Of a stretch of 47,432 nt of DNA, positions 1-7,976 are shown in pieces. The stretch comes from Pseudomonadota bacterium (GTDB lineage: Bacteria; Pseudomonadota; Gammaproteobacteria; Burkholderiales; Ferrovaceae), in assembly GCA_021832305.1 (NCBI GenBank), contig JAKBLB010000017.1, positions 1 to 47,432 on the forward strand. Direction: 5' to 3'. Every line of letters begins with the position of its first letter. Position 1 is the first letter of the stretch. A program made the position numbers and the translations under genes. Under the pieces are notes generated by a model that saw only the letters and a list, made by a program, of their open reading frames with translations, had not been told where the DNA came from and made no database searches.

Positions 1-497
1 CTGGAGATACCCGACAACTGGATGACGGAATTGGCGGTGTTGTTGGCCCCCACCTGAAAGTTCTGAGCAGTGAAGGTGCCATCGAGCAGGTTCACTCCGT
101 TGAACTTGGTAGACATGGCCACGCGCTGGATTTCTGCGGAGAGTTGCTGGACTTCGGCGTTCATGGATGAACGGTTGGCATTGGAATAGGTGGCGTTGGC
201 GGATTGCACGGCCAGACTGCGCATGGTCTGCAAGTTGTTGATGATGGACTGCATGGCGCCACTGGCGGTCTGGGCCAGAGAGATGGCATCGTTGGCGTTG
301 CGCGTGGCCTGGGCATACCCGCCCAACTGGCTGCCCATGACGGTGGCGATGGCGTAACCCGCCGCATTGTCCTTGGCGCTATTGATCTGTCGTCCGGAAG
401 ACAGTTGCTGGATGGCGGTGGCCATTTGCGTCTGGGAATTGCTCAGGTTTTGCTGCGCCATCATTGAAACAATGTTGGTATTGAGGTAGATAGCCAT
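1..497 (-). CDS. fliC: Flagellin, N-terminal part (runs off left edge)
   Basis: This is the main filament subunit, exported by the flagellar type III system and polymerised outside the cell. The frame opens at the ATG at 497–495, seven bases after an AAGGAG ribosome site, and stays open to base 1, giving about 165 residues. The start MAIYLNTNIVSMMAQQNL and the segment QLSSGRQINSAKDNAAGYAI are the conserved flagellin D0/D1 N-terminal helices; the more usual NRLSSGLRINSAKDDAAG form is slightly altered. The polar central region and the C-terminal D0 helix lie outside the window. A sigma-28 promoter lies about 93 bases upstream. The call is secure for the family; whether this is the only flagellin cannot be told. 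Confidence 0.95.
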   Translation of the reverse strand, partial: MAIYLNTNIVSMMAQQNLSNSQTQMATAIQQLSSGRQINSAKDNAAGYAIATVMGSQLGGYAQATRNANDAISLAQTASGAMQSIINNLQTMRSLAVQSANATYSNANRSSMNAEVQQLSAEIQRVAMSTKFNGVNLLDGTFTAQNFQVGANNTANSVIQLSGIS

Positions 498-589
498 GAT
501 AAAACTCCTTGTTGGTTGATCCTGACGCAGGCCTGACTGCCTTGCTCCTGACACGGCGACCGGTCGGAATGACTGGCCCTTTGTCCCAG

Positions 590-616
590 TTATCGGACAA
601 CCCCGGAGAAACTTTA
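590..616 (-). promoter_or_regulatory. Sigma-28 (FliA) promoter of the flagellin gene
   Basis: Reading the minus strand, TAAAGTTT (616–609) is followed by an 11-base spacer and TCCGATAA (597–590). The enterobacterial FliA consensus is TAAAGTTT-N11-GCCGATAA, so only one base differs. It lies just after the stop of the upstream diguanylate cyclase gene and would give a 5' leader of about 85 nt for flagellin. FliA itself is encoded at 6391–7107. Confidence 0.93.
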
Positions 617-624
617 GGGAGATT

Positions 625-2283
625 TCATGCTTCCGCCTTGACGACACGATTCTTGCCGGCGGCCTTGGCCTGATACATGGCCTGATCGGCGCGCCCCATG
701 GCTTCTTCAGCGGTCTCGTTCGGGCCGCGCATGGCCACGCCGGCACTGAAGGTGATGATGATCTCTTCCCCATCATAGACAAACAACTTCTGGACCAGCA
801 AGCGCTGCAGACGTTGCAAGATATCCGCTCCTTCATGGATGTTGGTGGCAGGAAGCACCAACAGAAATTCCTCTCCCCCGTAGCGGGCCACCGCATCCGT
901 GGGGCGCAGAGCAGCCTTGATGGTTTCAGACACATGCATCAGGGCCAGGTCTCCCGCCTTATGGCCCAGAAGATCGTTGAACAGTTTGAAATTATCAATA
1001 TCCAGCAAGCCAATGCACAACGGTGATTGCGTGCGGTTAGAACGGGTGATTTCCCGCTGAAGTACGTCCTCCATCCCCCGGCGGTTGAGGGTCCCGGTCA
1101 ACTGATCTTCACGCACCAATTCACTGACCTGCTCCAGTTCCTGTTCCAGCAGACGAATTTTTTCCTGGGCTTCGACCGCCTGACGGCGCGCCACCACCAA
1201 TTCCTCGTGAGAACGTACGGTACTGGCCTGGATGACGCGAGTATCCTGCATCAGGTCTTCCAGAATATGACCCAGTTCAGTGAGATTGTCGGCCAGTCCG
1301 ATCTTGAGATTGTAGCCTTCGATCTTGGCCTGATAATCCTCCGTGCTCTCGGTCATTTCGCCCATGCGATCGATAAAACTGGTCATCAGGCTCTTGAGGG
1401 TGTCCTTGGCATCCGCCAGGCTCTGCTTGAGAGAACTCTGCTTGACCAGGGCCTCGCGCAAGTTCTTTTCCGCATCGGCAATACTGCGCTTGTCGAGGGG
1501 TTGTTCCATGATATCGCGCAGGATGGAAATTTGTCCGTGCAACCATTTGTCGTCCGCCACCAATTCGCCAACATTTTCCACCAGCAGTCGCAACAGACTG
1601 AGCAGACCTTCCTGGATCTTTACCTTGTCCCCCCCGCGCAATTCCATTTTGACCCAGAAATGGCGCAATTTCTTGGCGACATCCGTGACCTGGTCCCCGT
1701 TGATCGCCGCCCTGATCTGCGTCACCAGGGCGTTGATCTCTTCGCCCAGTTCGGGTTGAAGCAATTTGTTGCTTTCCAGTGTCTGTGCCAATAAATCACG
1801 CAAATGTGCCATGACCACTGGATCGATAGCCGTATCCATGCCCTCCGCCACGGGCGGCACCGGGACACTGGAAGCCGGCGTAACGTGTTCGGCGGACCCG
1901 GCAAATTCTCCCGGAGCGGCCACGCCACTCCCCCAGGATCGCATCAAAGCCTGTATTTTTTCATAAAGAAGATCGGAATCATTGCCGAAGCGCGCCAACA
2001 CGGTATTCATTCCATCTTTCTTGCGGGAGAGGGTGATGCCCTTATGAGGCAACTCGATCTGTCGGAACAATTCACGAATCAATGCGGCCCAGGCCAAAGG
2101 AGGACGTACCTCTGCAGGGTCAGTGGTGATGCCGGAAGGAGGTGCAACCGGCAAAAAAACTTCCTTGCCACTGATTTCAGCGTAAAGACGGACGTAATTC
2201 TCCGGGGTGGGCGACAGTTTCTGCGCCACCAGGGCTTTCAGGGTTTTACCCGCCAATTCGGCGGGCGTGGGTTCGGAGGCCAT
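625..2283 (-). CDS. Diguanylate cyclase (GGDEF domain) with helical N-terminal region
   Basis: Predicted to make cyclic di-GMP from two GTP. The 552-residue product has a long, mostly helical, coiled-coil-rich N-terminal part with no clear membrane segment, then a C-terminal GGDEF domain. The active-site loop is GGEEF (about residues 469–473), and an RxxD inhibitory site (RPTD) sits five residues before it, so product inhibition is likely intact. The opening segment with LSPTPENYVRLYAEISG resembles that of several proteobacterial cytoplasmic cyclases. The frame is open further upstream, but that stretch overlaps the preceding gene, so the ATG at 2283 is preferred; its ribosome site is weak. 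It is the last gene of a parA–coiled-coil–cyclase unit that ends just before the flagellin promoter, which suggests a link between c-di-GMP and motility. No EAL or HD-GYP domain is present. Confidence 0.9.
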   Translation of the reverse strand: MASEPTPAELAGKTLKALVAQKLSPTPENYVRLYAEISGKEVFLPVAPPSGITTDPAEVRPPLAWAALIRELFRQIELPHKGITLSRKKDGMNTVLARFGNDSDLLYEKIQALMRSWGSGVAAPGEFAGSAEHVTPASSVPVPPVAEGMDTAIDPVVMAHLRDLLAQTLESNKLLQPELGEEINALVTQIRAAINGDQVTDVAKKLRHFWVKMELRGGDKVKIQEGLLSLLRLLVENVGELVADDKWLHGQISILRDIMEQPLDKRSIADAEKNLREALVKQSSLKQSLADAKDTLKSLMTSFIDRMGEMTESTEDYQAKIEGYNLKIGLADNLTELGHILEDLMQDTRVIQASTVRSHEELVVARRQAVEAQEKIRLLEQELEQVSELVREDQLTGTLNRRGMEDVLQREITRSNRTQSPLCIGLLDIDNFKLFNDLLGHKAGDLALMHVSETIKAALRPTDAVARYGGEEFLLVLPATNIHEGADILQRLQRLLVQKLFVYDGEEIIITFSAGVAMRGPNETAEEAMGRADQAMYQAKAAGKNRVVKAEA

Positions 2284-2333
2284 GATGTAGTGCGAGACCA
2301 AGTTTTGGCAGCAGACCGAGATTGTACTCCTGC

Positions 2334-3080
2334 TCAGTGCAACCCGAAAAGGGTTTTGAACCCAACGTAAATATTTCCCCCCCAGAGTTGCCGGCACCCG
2401 AGGATCCCGATGAAGATCCCAATGCCCAGGGTGACCCCAAACGCACGATTTCTGCGCCGCGCCTGACGCAACCTCACTTCCAGGCCCAACACCCGTTGAG
2501 CCCATTGCATCTCGTTGATTTCAGCCATGACGGTAGTATGTAACCGTGCTTCCAACGCTTGCTTCTCCCTGGCCCGGTTCAGGAGTTCCAGTTCTGCTTC
2601 GATGCGCCGTTCCATTTCTTCCCGGGCGCTCTGCTCCTGTTCCTGGCGTGCCTGTATCTGAAGCATCAGAGCAGCCTCCTCTTCCTGTCTACCCCGTGCC
2701 ATGCTCATGGCCTCCCGTGCCTTGTGCAAACGCTCCGTGGCCAGGACAGTGGCCCGTTCTTCCTCTATAATCCGTGCGTTATCGGATTCAATGGCGCGCA
2801 GGGAAATCTCCATTCTCCGTTCAATGGCTTCGATGGCCCGTCGTTCTGCTTGCTGCCGCTCTCCTTCCAGTCGTTTCAAATCCTCATTGCGCGACCGTAC
2901 CAACTGATCCACGGGAACTGCCCGTAAAACCGCCTCCGCGCGCAGTCTGGCCTGCTCTTCCAGAAAAGCATGGGTTTCGGCTTCCACCTGAGATCGGGCC
3001 GCCCGTATGGTCGCCAATCCTTCTTCCAGGTCCGGTGTCGCCTCATCCTGAATCCAATCTCGTTGAAGTGCCCTACTCAT
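2334..3080 (-). CDS. Coiled-coil protein with C-terminal membrane anchor, function unknown
   Basis: I do not recognise a named family. The 248-residue product is almost wholly charged helix, rich in Glu, Arg, Gln and Ala, from residue 20 to about 200, as expected for a long coiled coil. It then has a basic RRRNR cluster (about 208–212) and one hydrophobic segment (about 213–229), followed by a short tail. It would sit as a tail-anchored rod, with the coiled coil in the cytoplasm if the positive-inside rule holds. The gene lies 18 bases after the ParA-type ATPase gene and 50 bases before the diguanylate cyclase, so the three are probably co-transcribed. By analogy with ParA partners that nucleate at poles or arrays, it could be the membrane landmark or cargo adaptor of that ATPase; this is inference only. 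Confidence 0.8.
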   Translation of the reverse strand: MSRALQRDWIQDEATPDLEEGLATIRAARSQVEAETHAFLEEQARLRAEAVLRAVPVDQLVRSRNEDLKRLEGERQQAERRAIEAIERRMEISLRAIESDNARIIEEERATVLATERLHKAREAMSMARGRQEEEAALMLQIQARQEQEQSAREEMERRIEAELELLNRAREKQALEARLHTTVMAEINEMQWAQRVLGLEVRLRQARRRNRAFGVTLGIGIFIGILGCRQLWGGNIYVGFKTLFGLH

Positions 3081-3098
3081 GATCCCCCCCTTTTTTGC

Positions 3099-3869
3099 TT
3101 ACTTTCGGCTCACCCGCAAAAACCCCGCATCTGACAATTCCTTTGCCAACGCGGCATAATCTGCTGCCCCTCCACTATGAGGGGCATAACGAAATACATC
3201 CTGACCAACGGAAGGGCTGGTGGCCAGTGCAACGTTTTCCGCAATCCTGGTTTTACAGACATTCTCTCCATAGCGTTCTCGCAACTGGCGATCGACTTCA
3301 AATGCCAATCTGCGGCGTGAGTTGAATCGGGTGACCACGATTCGCCGTGGGTAGACCCGTTTGAGACGTTTTTCCAGAACTTCCAGAGCGGAAGACAGCC
3401 GATAGACCCCCTGTAGGGACAAATAGTCGGCGGCCACCGGGATCAGGACGCAATCCGCTGCCAGCAACGCATTCAAGGTCAAAACCCCCAGATTGGGACA
3501 ACAATCGATCAGAATGGGTGAACGTTCACGCACCACGGCATTCATGCCTCGACTCAGGAGCGCGGCGGCCTTGGGATCCCCGCCCTTGAGTGCATCGATC
3601 TTGGAAAGATCGGCGGAAGCGGGAATCAGGTCCCATCCTGAGCGCGTCTTTTCGAGCAAACGCAAGAGGGGAGTCTGTTGTTGGAAAAACGCGGCCATCC
3701 CGGTTCCCGGTGACGCCACCACCCCGCTCGCCAAACTGAGATGACTTTGAGGGTCGAGATCGAGCAACAATGGATTCGCTCCAGCGCGCACCCAGGCAGC
3801 AGCCAGGTTGAGGCAAGTCGTGGTTTTTCCTACACCTCCCTTCTGATTGAATACCGCAATGACACTCAT
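3099..3869 (-). CDS. ParA/MinD-type positioning ATPase
   Basis: A 256-residue ParA-family P-loop ATPase. The deviant Walker A box KGGVGKTT lies at residues 10–17, with both signature lysines (10 and 15). Walker A' follows as LLLDLDPQSHLS, and the Walker B-like strand as ILIDCCPNLG. There is no N-terminal DNA-binding extension, so it is the short type used for cargo positioning or plasmid/chromosome partition. An upstream in-frame ATG exists, but the ATG at 3869 has a good AGGGAG site and puts the P-loop at the usual place. No parB gene or parS-like cluster is nearby; instead it precedes a membrane-anchored coiled-coil protein and a diguanylate cyclase inside a motility island. Known relatives place chemotaxis arrays (ParC) or flagella, so a polar-positioning role is the best inference; chromosomal Soj is less likely here. 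Confidence 0.85.
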   Translation of the reverse strand: MSVIAVFNQKGGVGKTTTCLNLAAAWVRAGANPLLLDLDPQSHLSLASGVVASPGTGMAAFFQQQTPLLRLLEKTRSGWDLIPASADLSKIDALKGGDPKAAALLSRGMNAVVRERSPILIDCCPNLGVLTLNALLAADCVLIPVAADYLSLQGVYRLSSALEVLEKRLKRVYPRRIVVTRFNSRRRLAFEVDRQLRERYGENVCKTRIAENVALATSPSVGQDVFRYAPHSGGAADYAALAKELSDAGFLRVSRK

Positions 3870-3972
3870 GCCGCTCCCTTCACACTTCAGAAAACCCAAC
3901 CCTCTGCATCACACATAGTATGCGGCTTGCCCGTCCGCATCGAAGAGGGGAAATGAAGCAGTTTTTCCGCTC

Positions 3973-4010
3973 AATCCATTGAAAAGTTGTGTAGAATCCA
4001 TGAAAAGTTG
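3973..4010 (+). repeat. Two-copy direct repeat upstream of flgM
   Basis: Two near-identical copies, AATCCATTGAAAAGTTG (3973–3989) and AATCCATGAAAAGTTG (3995–4010), differ by one inserted T and begin 22 bases apart, close to two helical turns. They lie in the parA/flgM divergent region, just upstream of the flgM sigma-28 promoter. The spacing suits a dimeric regulator bound on one DNA face. The regulator is unknown. Confidence 0.55.
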
Positions 4011-4031
4011 GTTCGATCCTCAGAATTCGCC

Positions 4032-4058
4032 TAAAGTTTTGCTCTGGGTTGCCGATAG
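4032..4058 (+). promoter_or_regulatory. Sigma-28 promoter of flgM–flgN
   Basis: TAAAGTTT (4032–4039), an 11-base spacer, then GCCGATAG (4051–4058); only the last base departs from the FliA consensus. The start of transcription would fall near 4065, leaving a leader of about 27 nt before the flgM GTG. FliA would thus drive its own inhibitor. Confidence 0.92.
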
Positions 4059-4091
4059 CCCAGCCATGAACAGTCTTATTGGGAGACTCCC

Positions 4092-4436
4092 GTGAAAATA
4101 GACAAAACCGTCAAATCCGCCCCACCCACCCCGATTCAGGGCGGTTCGGGTCGAACTTCTTCCGCAGCCTCTTCTTCCGCATCACCGCCGGGGACACGCA
4201 CGACCAGTGAGGCGGGCACCGCCAGTTCAGGAGCGGCTTCCGGGACTACCGTCCATCTCGGCGGAACCGCGACCCAATTGAAGGCGACCATTGCCGCAAC
4301 GTCCGGCGTCGACCTCAGCAAGGTCGCCGCAGTACGTCAGGCCATCAGCGAAGGTCGCTTCCAGGTCAACGCCCATGCTGTGGCCTCGGGTCTCATTGCT
4401 TCGGTCAAGAGTTTGATCCAGGCGAGCGGACACTGA
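4092..4436 (+). CDS. flgM: FlgM, anti-sigma-28 factor
   Basis: FlgM binds FliA and blocks late flagellar transcription until it is exported through the finished hook–basal body. The 114-residue product has a disordered Ser/Thr/Ala/Gly-rich first half (about residues 10–60), typical of the export-competent unfolded region. A conserved C-terminal sigma-binding segment follows, VDLSKVAAVRQAISEGRF and then INAHAVASGL-like sequence. The start is GTG at 4092, set by GGGAG at 4081. The length is near the family norm of about 100. It is driven by a sigma-28 promoter and followed eight bases later by flgN. Confidence 0.9.
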   Translation: MKIDKTVKSAPPTPIQGGSGRTSSAASSSASPPGTRTTSEAGTASSGAASGTTVHLGGTATQLKATIAATSGVDLSKVAAVRQAISEGRFQVNAHAVASGLIASVKSLIQASGH

Positions 4437-4443
4437 GGCGTTG

Positions 4444-4872
4444 ATGCCATCTTCCGTCTCGGTTTGGGAAGCCGCTCTGGATGAAGAAATTCTGGCTCTG
4501 GAGCAATTTCAGGCGCTTCTGGATGAAGAACAAGGGTTATTGATGTCCGGGGAAACCCTTTCGCTCATTCCCCTTGCCGAAAAGAAAAACCAACTTGCCC
4601 AAAGACTGATCGACCTGACCACCACCCGCCGTGAGTTGGGAGCCCCTCCTGCCGGGCTTTGTACGGACCGCCTGAGCACCCTTCTGGTCGATACCCAAAA
4701 AGCCGAAACAACCAACCGGACCAACGGGGAGTTGATTCAGATTCGCCTGCGCCACAATCAGCAAGCCCTGACGATTCTTCAGCAAGCCGCCCAGAAAGCC
4801 ACGCTCTACGGTCCGGACGGCCAAACTCAGGCACCCGCCGCAGGAACGGGACGGCCCCTGGCCTCGGGTTGA
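4444..4872 (+). CDS. flgN: FlgN-type flagellar export chaperone
   Basis: FlgN is the cytosolic chaperone of the hook-associated proteins FlgK and FlgL. The 142-residue, Gln/Glu/Leu-rich, all-helical product has the loose family pattern: LEQFQALLDEEQGLLMSG early, then KKNQLAQRLIDL, with a disordered Pro/Gly tail. Sequence conservation in FlgN is low, so the call leans on size, composition and the flgM–flgN order, which is standard in proteobacteria. A TTG at 4441 is possible, but the ATG at 4444 is better placed after the AGG at 4436–4438. The stop codon abuts the motD stop on the other strand with no gap. Confidence 0.8.
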   Translation: MPSSVSVWEAALDEEILALEQFQALLDEEQGLLMSGETLSLIPLAEKKNQLAQRLIDLTTTRRELGAPPAGLCTDRLSTLLVDTQKAETTNRTNGELIQIRLRHNQQALTILQQAAQKATLYGPDGQTQAPAAGTGRPLASG

Positions 4873-5646
4873 TCACTTTTCCCAATCGTCGTTCTGTTCC
4901 GCAGGGTTGAGTGTTGGCGTCAAAACGGTAACGGTGACGCGACGGTTGCGGGCTCTGTCTTCCGGAGAATCGTTCGGTACGAGGGGATCATTCTCCGCGT
5001 CCCCTGCTGCGGTCAAACGCTGCCCGACCACACCGTCTTCGATGAAGAAACGCACGACCCGGCTGGCACGGGCAGTGGACAGTTCCCAATTGGAAGGATA
5101 GCGAGTGGTGCTAATGGGAATGTTATCCGTATGTCCCTTGACTTCCACTGCCAGCCCGGTGGTCTTCAATACCCTGGCCACCTCGTCCAGGGGGGGGCGG
5201 GCATTGGCCTGGAGGTCCGCGTCCCCCTCCTGAAACAGCACTTGCGCATTCAAGTCGATCACGATGCCCCGTCCGGTTTGTACGACCCGAACCATACCCT
5301 GTTTGACCAAAGGGGCCAGCACGCTATCCAGTTGATGGAGCATGGAGCGGATACTGTCCTGCTGGCGACGCTGACGTTCGACGAACTGTGAGTTCCGTTC
5401 ATCGATCAATGACTTGATCACCGAATCCTGCTCAATGACCAGCATGCCGGAAGAACCCTGACGAAGATTTTCCTTGAATGCCGAATTGATCGCACTGTGA
5501 AAGCGCGCATATTTTGCCTCGTTCACCGCAGAAATGGCGTACATCACCACAAAGAAGGCAAAAAGCAAAGTAATGAAGTCCGAATAGGACACCAGCCAGC
5601 GCTGTTCGCTATGATCCCGTTCGGCGCGACGCGAATGTCGCGCCAA
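4873..5646 (-). CDS. motD: MotD (MotB-type) stator subunit
   Basis: This is the peptidoglycan-anchored half of a proton-driven flagellar stator. The 257-residue protein has one N-terminal transmembrane helix carrying the essential Asp (RWLVSYSDFITLLFAFFVVM), a plug/linker region, and a C-terminal OmpA-like domain with VKGHTDNIPI and the ARNRRVTV end motif. The start is probably TTG at 5646: it lies one base after the motC stop, is preceded by AAGGA, and gives the usual MotD opening MARHSRRAERDHSEQRW. The ATG at 5697 would overlap motC by 50 bases. This is the MotD of a MotCD-like pair; a separate MotAB pair lies at 13726–15605. Confidence 0.88.
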   Translation of the reverse strand: MARHSRRAERDHSEQRWLVSYSDFITLLFAFFVVMYAISAVNEAKYARFHSAINSAFKENLRQGSSGMLVIEQDSVIKSLIDERNSQFVERQRRQQDSIRSMLHQLDSVLAPLVKQGMVRVVQTGRGIVIDLNAQVLFQEGDADLQANARPPLDEVARVLKTTGLAVEVKGHTDNIPISTTRYPSNWELSTARASRVVRFFIEDGVVGQRLTAAGDAENDPLVPNDSPEDRARNRRVTVTVLTPTLNPAEQNDDWEK

Positions 5647-5647
5647 C

Positions 5648-6388
5648 TCAGGATAGATATCCTTCGAGTTTTCCCTGAACAAAATGTGGATTCTCACCGT
5701 GCGAAATCAATAACAAACCATCCACCACCATTTCATAGGTGGCGATTTGCTGCTGAACCAGAAATTTCAATTTATTCGCCACGGGGAAAAAAAACAGGTT
5801 GGCAAAGCCTACCCCATAGATAGTCGAGACGAAGGCCACCGCAATCCCTGCCCCCAACTGGGACGGATCCCCCAGCCGTTCCATGACCTGCACCAGCCCC
5901 AACACTGCACCCAGCATACCAATGGTGGGCGCATAACCAGCCGCCTGCTCCCACATCCGGGCAGCCGGCCAGCGCAAGCGTTCATACCCCTGAATATCCA
6001 CCTGCAGTGCCGCACGGATATGTTGCGCATCCAGCCCATCCACCACCATCTGCAACCCCTTGCTGATCAGGGGATCGGTTTGCCGCACCACATAAGGTTC
6101 CAACGCCAATAACCCATCCCGCCGAGCAATCTTGCTCCATTCCACCACCTGGCTGTGCAGTTCTGCCGTATGAAATACAGGTTTCCACCACACCCAAGGC
6201 AACATTCGCATCCCCAGAGAAAAGACATTCCAGGGAGTTTGCAGAAGAATTGCCCCCAGCGTCCCGCCCATCACGATCACAAACGCAGTCAACTGAAACA
6301 AACTGGACAGGGCCCCCCCCTCCAGCCATTGACCGACCAGGACGGCCATCAACCCGAACATCAGCCCGAAAATACTTAGAATATCCAT
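5648..6388 (-). CDS. motC: MotC (MotA-type) stator subunit
   Basis: The 246-residue protein is the proton-channel half of the stator, with four membrane segments. Two lie near the N terminus (about 1–55); two near the C terminus include YAPTIGMLGAVLGLV and GAGIAVAFVSTIYGVGFANLFF, the MotA/TolQ/ExbB core. The cytoplasmic loop carries the charged RRDGLLALE segment that contacts FliG. It lies two bases after fliA and one base before motD, so it belongs to the flhB-to-motD operon. Gene order flhF–flhG–fliA followed by motC–motD recalls pseudomonads, although there che genes intervene. Confidence 0.88.
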   Translation of the reverse strand: MDILSIFGLMFGLMAVLVGQWLEGGALSSLFQLTAFVIVMGGTLGAILLQTPWNVFSLGMRMLPWVWWKPVFHTAELHSQVVEWSKIARRDGLLALEPYVVRQTDPLISKGLQMVVDGLDAQHIRAALQVDIQGYERLRWPAARMWEQAAGYAPTIGMLGAVLGLVQVMERLGDPSQLGAGIAVAFVSTIYGVGFANLFFFPVANKLKFLVQQQIATYEMVVDGLLLISHGENPHFVQGKLEGYLS

Positions 6389-6390
6389 GC

Positions 6391-7107
6391 TCAGTGATGA
6401 CTCTTGAGACGGCTGCGCAGACGTGTCACTGCCTGGGTATGGATCTGACTGACCCGCGACTCGCTGACACCCAGCACTTCGCCGATTTCCTTCAAGTTCA
6501 TCTCCTGTTCGTAATGCAACCCCATCATCATCCGTTCACGTTCCGGCAATTCCTCGATGGCCTCCACCAAGGCCACCTGAAAACGTTGATCCCCCAGTAA
6601 AGCCATGGGTTCGAGGTCATGCCCAAACTCATGGCGATCGAAGAAGGATTCTTCCCCGTCCTGTTCGCGGAAATCTTCGTAGTACAACAACTGTGCACCC
6701 CGCGCTTCAAACAATAACGTCTGATAGTCGGCCAAACTCATCTCCAGTTCATGGGCCACCTCTGATTCACTGGGAGTCTTGCCTTGCCGTTGCTGAAGAC
6801 GGCTGATGGCCTGCTCGACGCGTTTGGTGTCACGCCGCAAATTGCGCGGCATCCAGTCTGACTGGCGCAACTCGTCCAGCATGGCCCCACGAATGCGTTG
6901 CCCGGCATAGGTTTCGAACTGTGCGCCGCGCAGTTCATCATAGCGCGTCGAAGCCTCCAGCAGACCCATCATTCCTGCCTGAATCAAATCATCCACTTCC
7001 ACACTTCCAGGCAATCGGGTCATCAGATGATGCGCAATACGCTTGACCAGAGGCGCAAAGGTTTTCAGACAGTCGTCCTTGTCTTCCAGACCTGCGGATG
7101 TATACAT
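6391..7107 (-). CDS. fliA: Sigma-28 flagellar sigma factor FliA
   Basis: FliA directs RNA polymerase to late flagellar and chemotaxis promoters. The 238-residue protein has sigma region 2 (LVKRIAHHLMTRLP, VEVDDLIQAGMMGLLEA, FETYAGQRIRGAMLDELR), region 3, and region 4 (ERERMMMGLHYEQEMNLKEIGE, then SRVSQIHTQAVTRLR). The ATG at 7107 is chosen because it directly follows a full GGAGGTGAGG site; an upstream in-frame ATG at 7152 would overlap flhG by 43 bases. At least four matching promoters lie in this window: fliC, flgM, flhD-upstream and cheV. Its antagonist FlgM is at 4092. Confidence 0.97.
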   Translation of the reverse strand: MYTSAGLEDKDDCLKTFAPLVKRIAHHLMTRLPGSVEVDDLIQAGMMGLLEASTRYDELRGAQFETYAGQRIRGAMLDELRQSDWMPRNLRRDTKRVEQAISRLQQRQGKTPSESEVAHELEMSLADYQTLLFEARGAQLLYYEDFREQDGEESFFDRHEFGHDLEPMALLGDQRFQVALVEAIEELPERERMMMGLHYEQEMNLKEIGEVLGVSESRVSQIHTQAVTRLRSRLKSHH

Positions 7108-7109
7108 CC

Positions 7110-7976
7110 TCACCTCCCTCCCCAGGCCACCCGCGCTGTCCTCTCCCCCCATGAAAATCCATTGCTTTCACTCCCCCGAGCGGTGCTCTGGATTCGCACC
7201 ACCGGATCCCAGGACAATACCTGGGCTCTGAGACGAATCAAGGACTGGGGCAGGGATACCGAAGGCAAAACCCTCTCCTTGTCAAAACGCCATTGTGTGT
7301 CATGAAGTGACCTTTGGACAAGGGGCAAGAAACCAAAATCACGATATTCCAGTCCGATGGACTGAACCAGAGTACGACAACGTTCCTGCCATTCGAGCAC
7401 TTTGTCCCAACTCATTGCTCGGTTGATGACTGCCCCCACTGCCGTTGGCGAATGTTGCAATGAGTGACTCAAACGTTTTTGGCAGGCCGTCCATGAATCG
7501 GCTTCATCAATCACCCACAGAACAGAAGCATGGGTGTTTTCGTGCGTTCCACGGATTCGTTGAGCAAGCCCCGGTGAGGCACTGTCCACCAGCACATGGG
7601 AGCGCTGACGTGCCAAGGCGACCAACCCTGACCAGGGCACGGCGGCAGGCGTGGCTTTGACCCGCCCCAAGTTGAGATAATCCACCTGCGGAGCGATCGA
7701 CACCAGAGTCCGATCCCAGTCGAGGTGTCCCTCCAAAACCTGTCGTGCGTCATAGCGCATGCGCAGGTTGAGAATCCGCCCCAGGTGACGGGGCCCCAGG
7801 TGTTCATCCAACACCAACATGGATGAAACGCAATCACCGACACAAGCCAACCCTGCCACGACCAAAGAAGCGCCTGCCCCCTGACGGCTACCCAGAACAG
7901 TGAAAATCCGACAATGCTGAGGAGAAATCAGGCGGCGCAGCCCACTGGCCTGGTCGCGTTCTCCAAACTCAGGCAT
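7110..7976 (-). CDS. flhG: FlhG/FleN-like MinD-family protein with degenerate P-loop
   Basis: FlhG normally is an ATPase that limits flagellar number by acting on FlhF. The gene holds the expected place between flhF and fliA, and its 288-residue product keeps the MinD-like fold pattern, including HVLVDSASPGLA at the Walker A' position and DEADSW further on. However, the P-loop (about residues 29–38) reads GSRQGAGASL where GKGGVGKTN-like sequence is expected: both signature lysines are gone. ATP hydrolysis, and probably binding, should be impaired. The reading frame is intact and coupled (8-base overlap with flhF), so it does not look like simple decay. Remote similarity makes the family call positional as much as sequence-based. 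Confidence 0.75.
   Translation of the reverse strand: MPEFGERDQASGLRRLISPQHCRIFTVLGSRQGAGASLVVAGLACVGDCVSSMLVLDEHLGPRHLGRILNLRMRYDARQVLEGHLDWDRTLVSIAPQVDYLNLGRVKATPAAVPWSGLVALARQRSHVLVDSASPGLAQRIRGTHENTHASVLWVIDEADSWTACQKRLSHSLQHSPTAVGAVINRAMSWDKVLEWQERCRTLVQSIGLEYRDFGFLPLVQRSLHDTQWRFDKERVLPSVSLPQSLIRLRAQVLSWDPVVRIQSTARGSESNGFSWGERTARVAWGGR

Noticed and set aside
1027-1794. 255-codon open frame antisense to the diguanylate cyclase
   Set aside because: Shadow frame of the coiled-coil coding region; no domain or start signal.
3099-3869. ParA as a plasmid or chromosome partition gene
   Set aside because: No parB, no parS-like repeats and no replication genes are near; context is motility.
7110-7976. 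FlhG as a pseudogene
   Set aside because: The frame is intact, overlapped with flhF and in conserved gene order; only the P-loop lysines are lost, so a changed function is more likely than decay.
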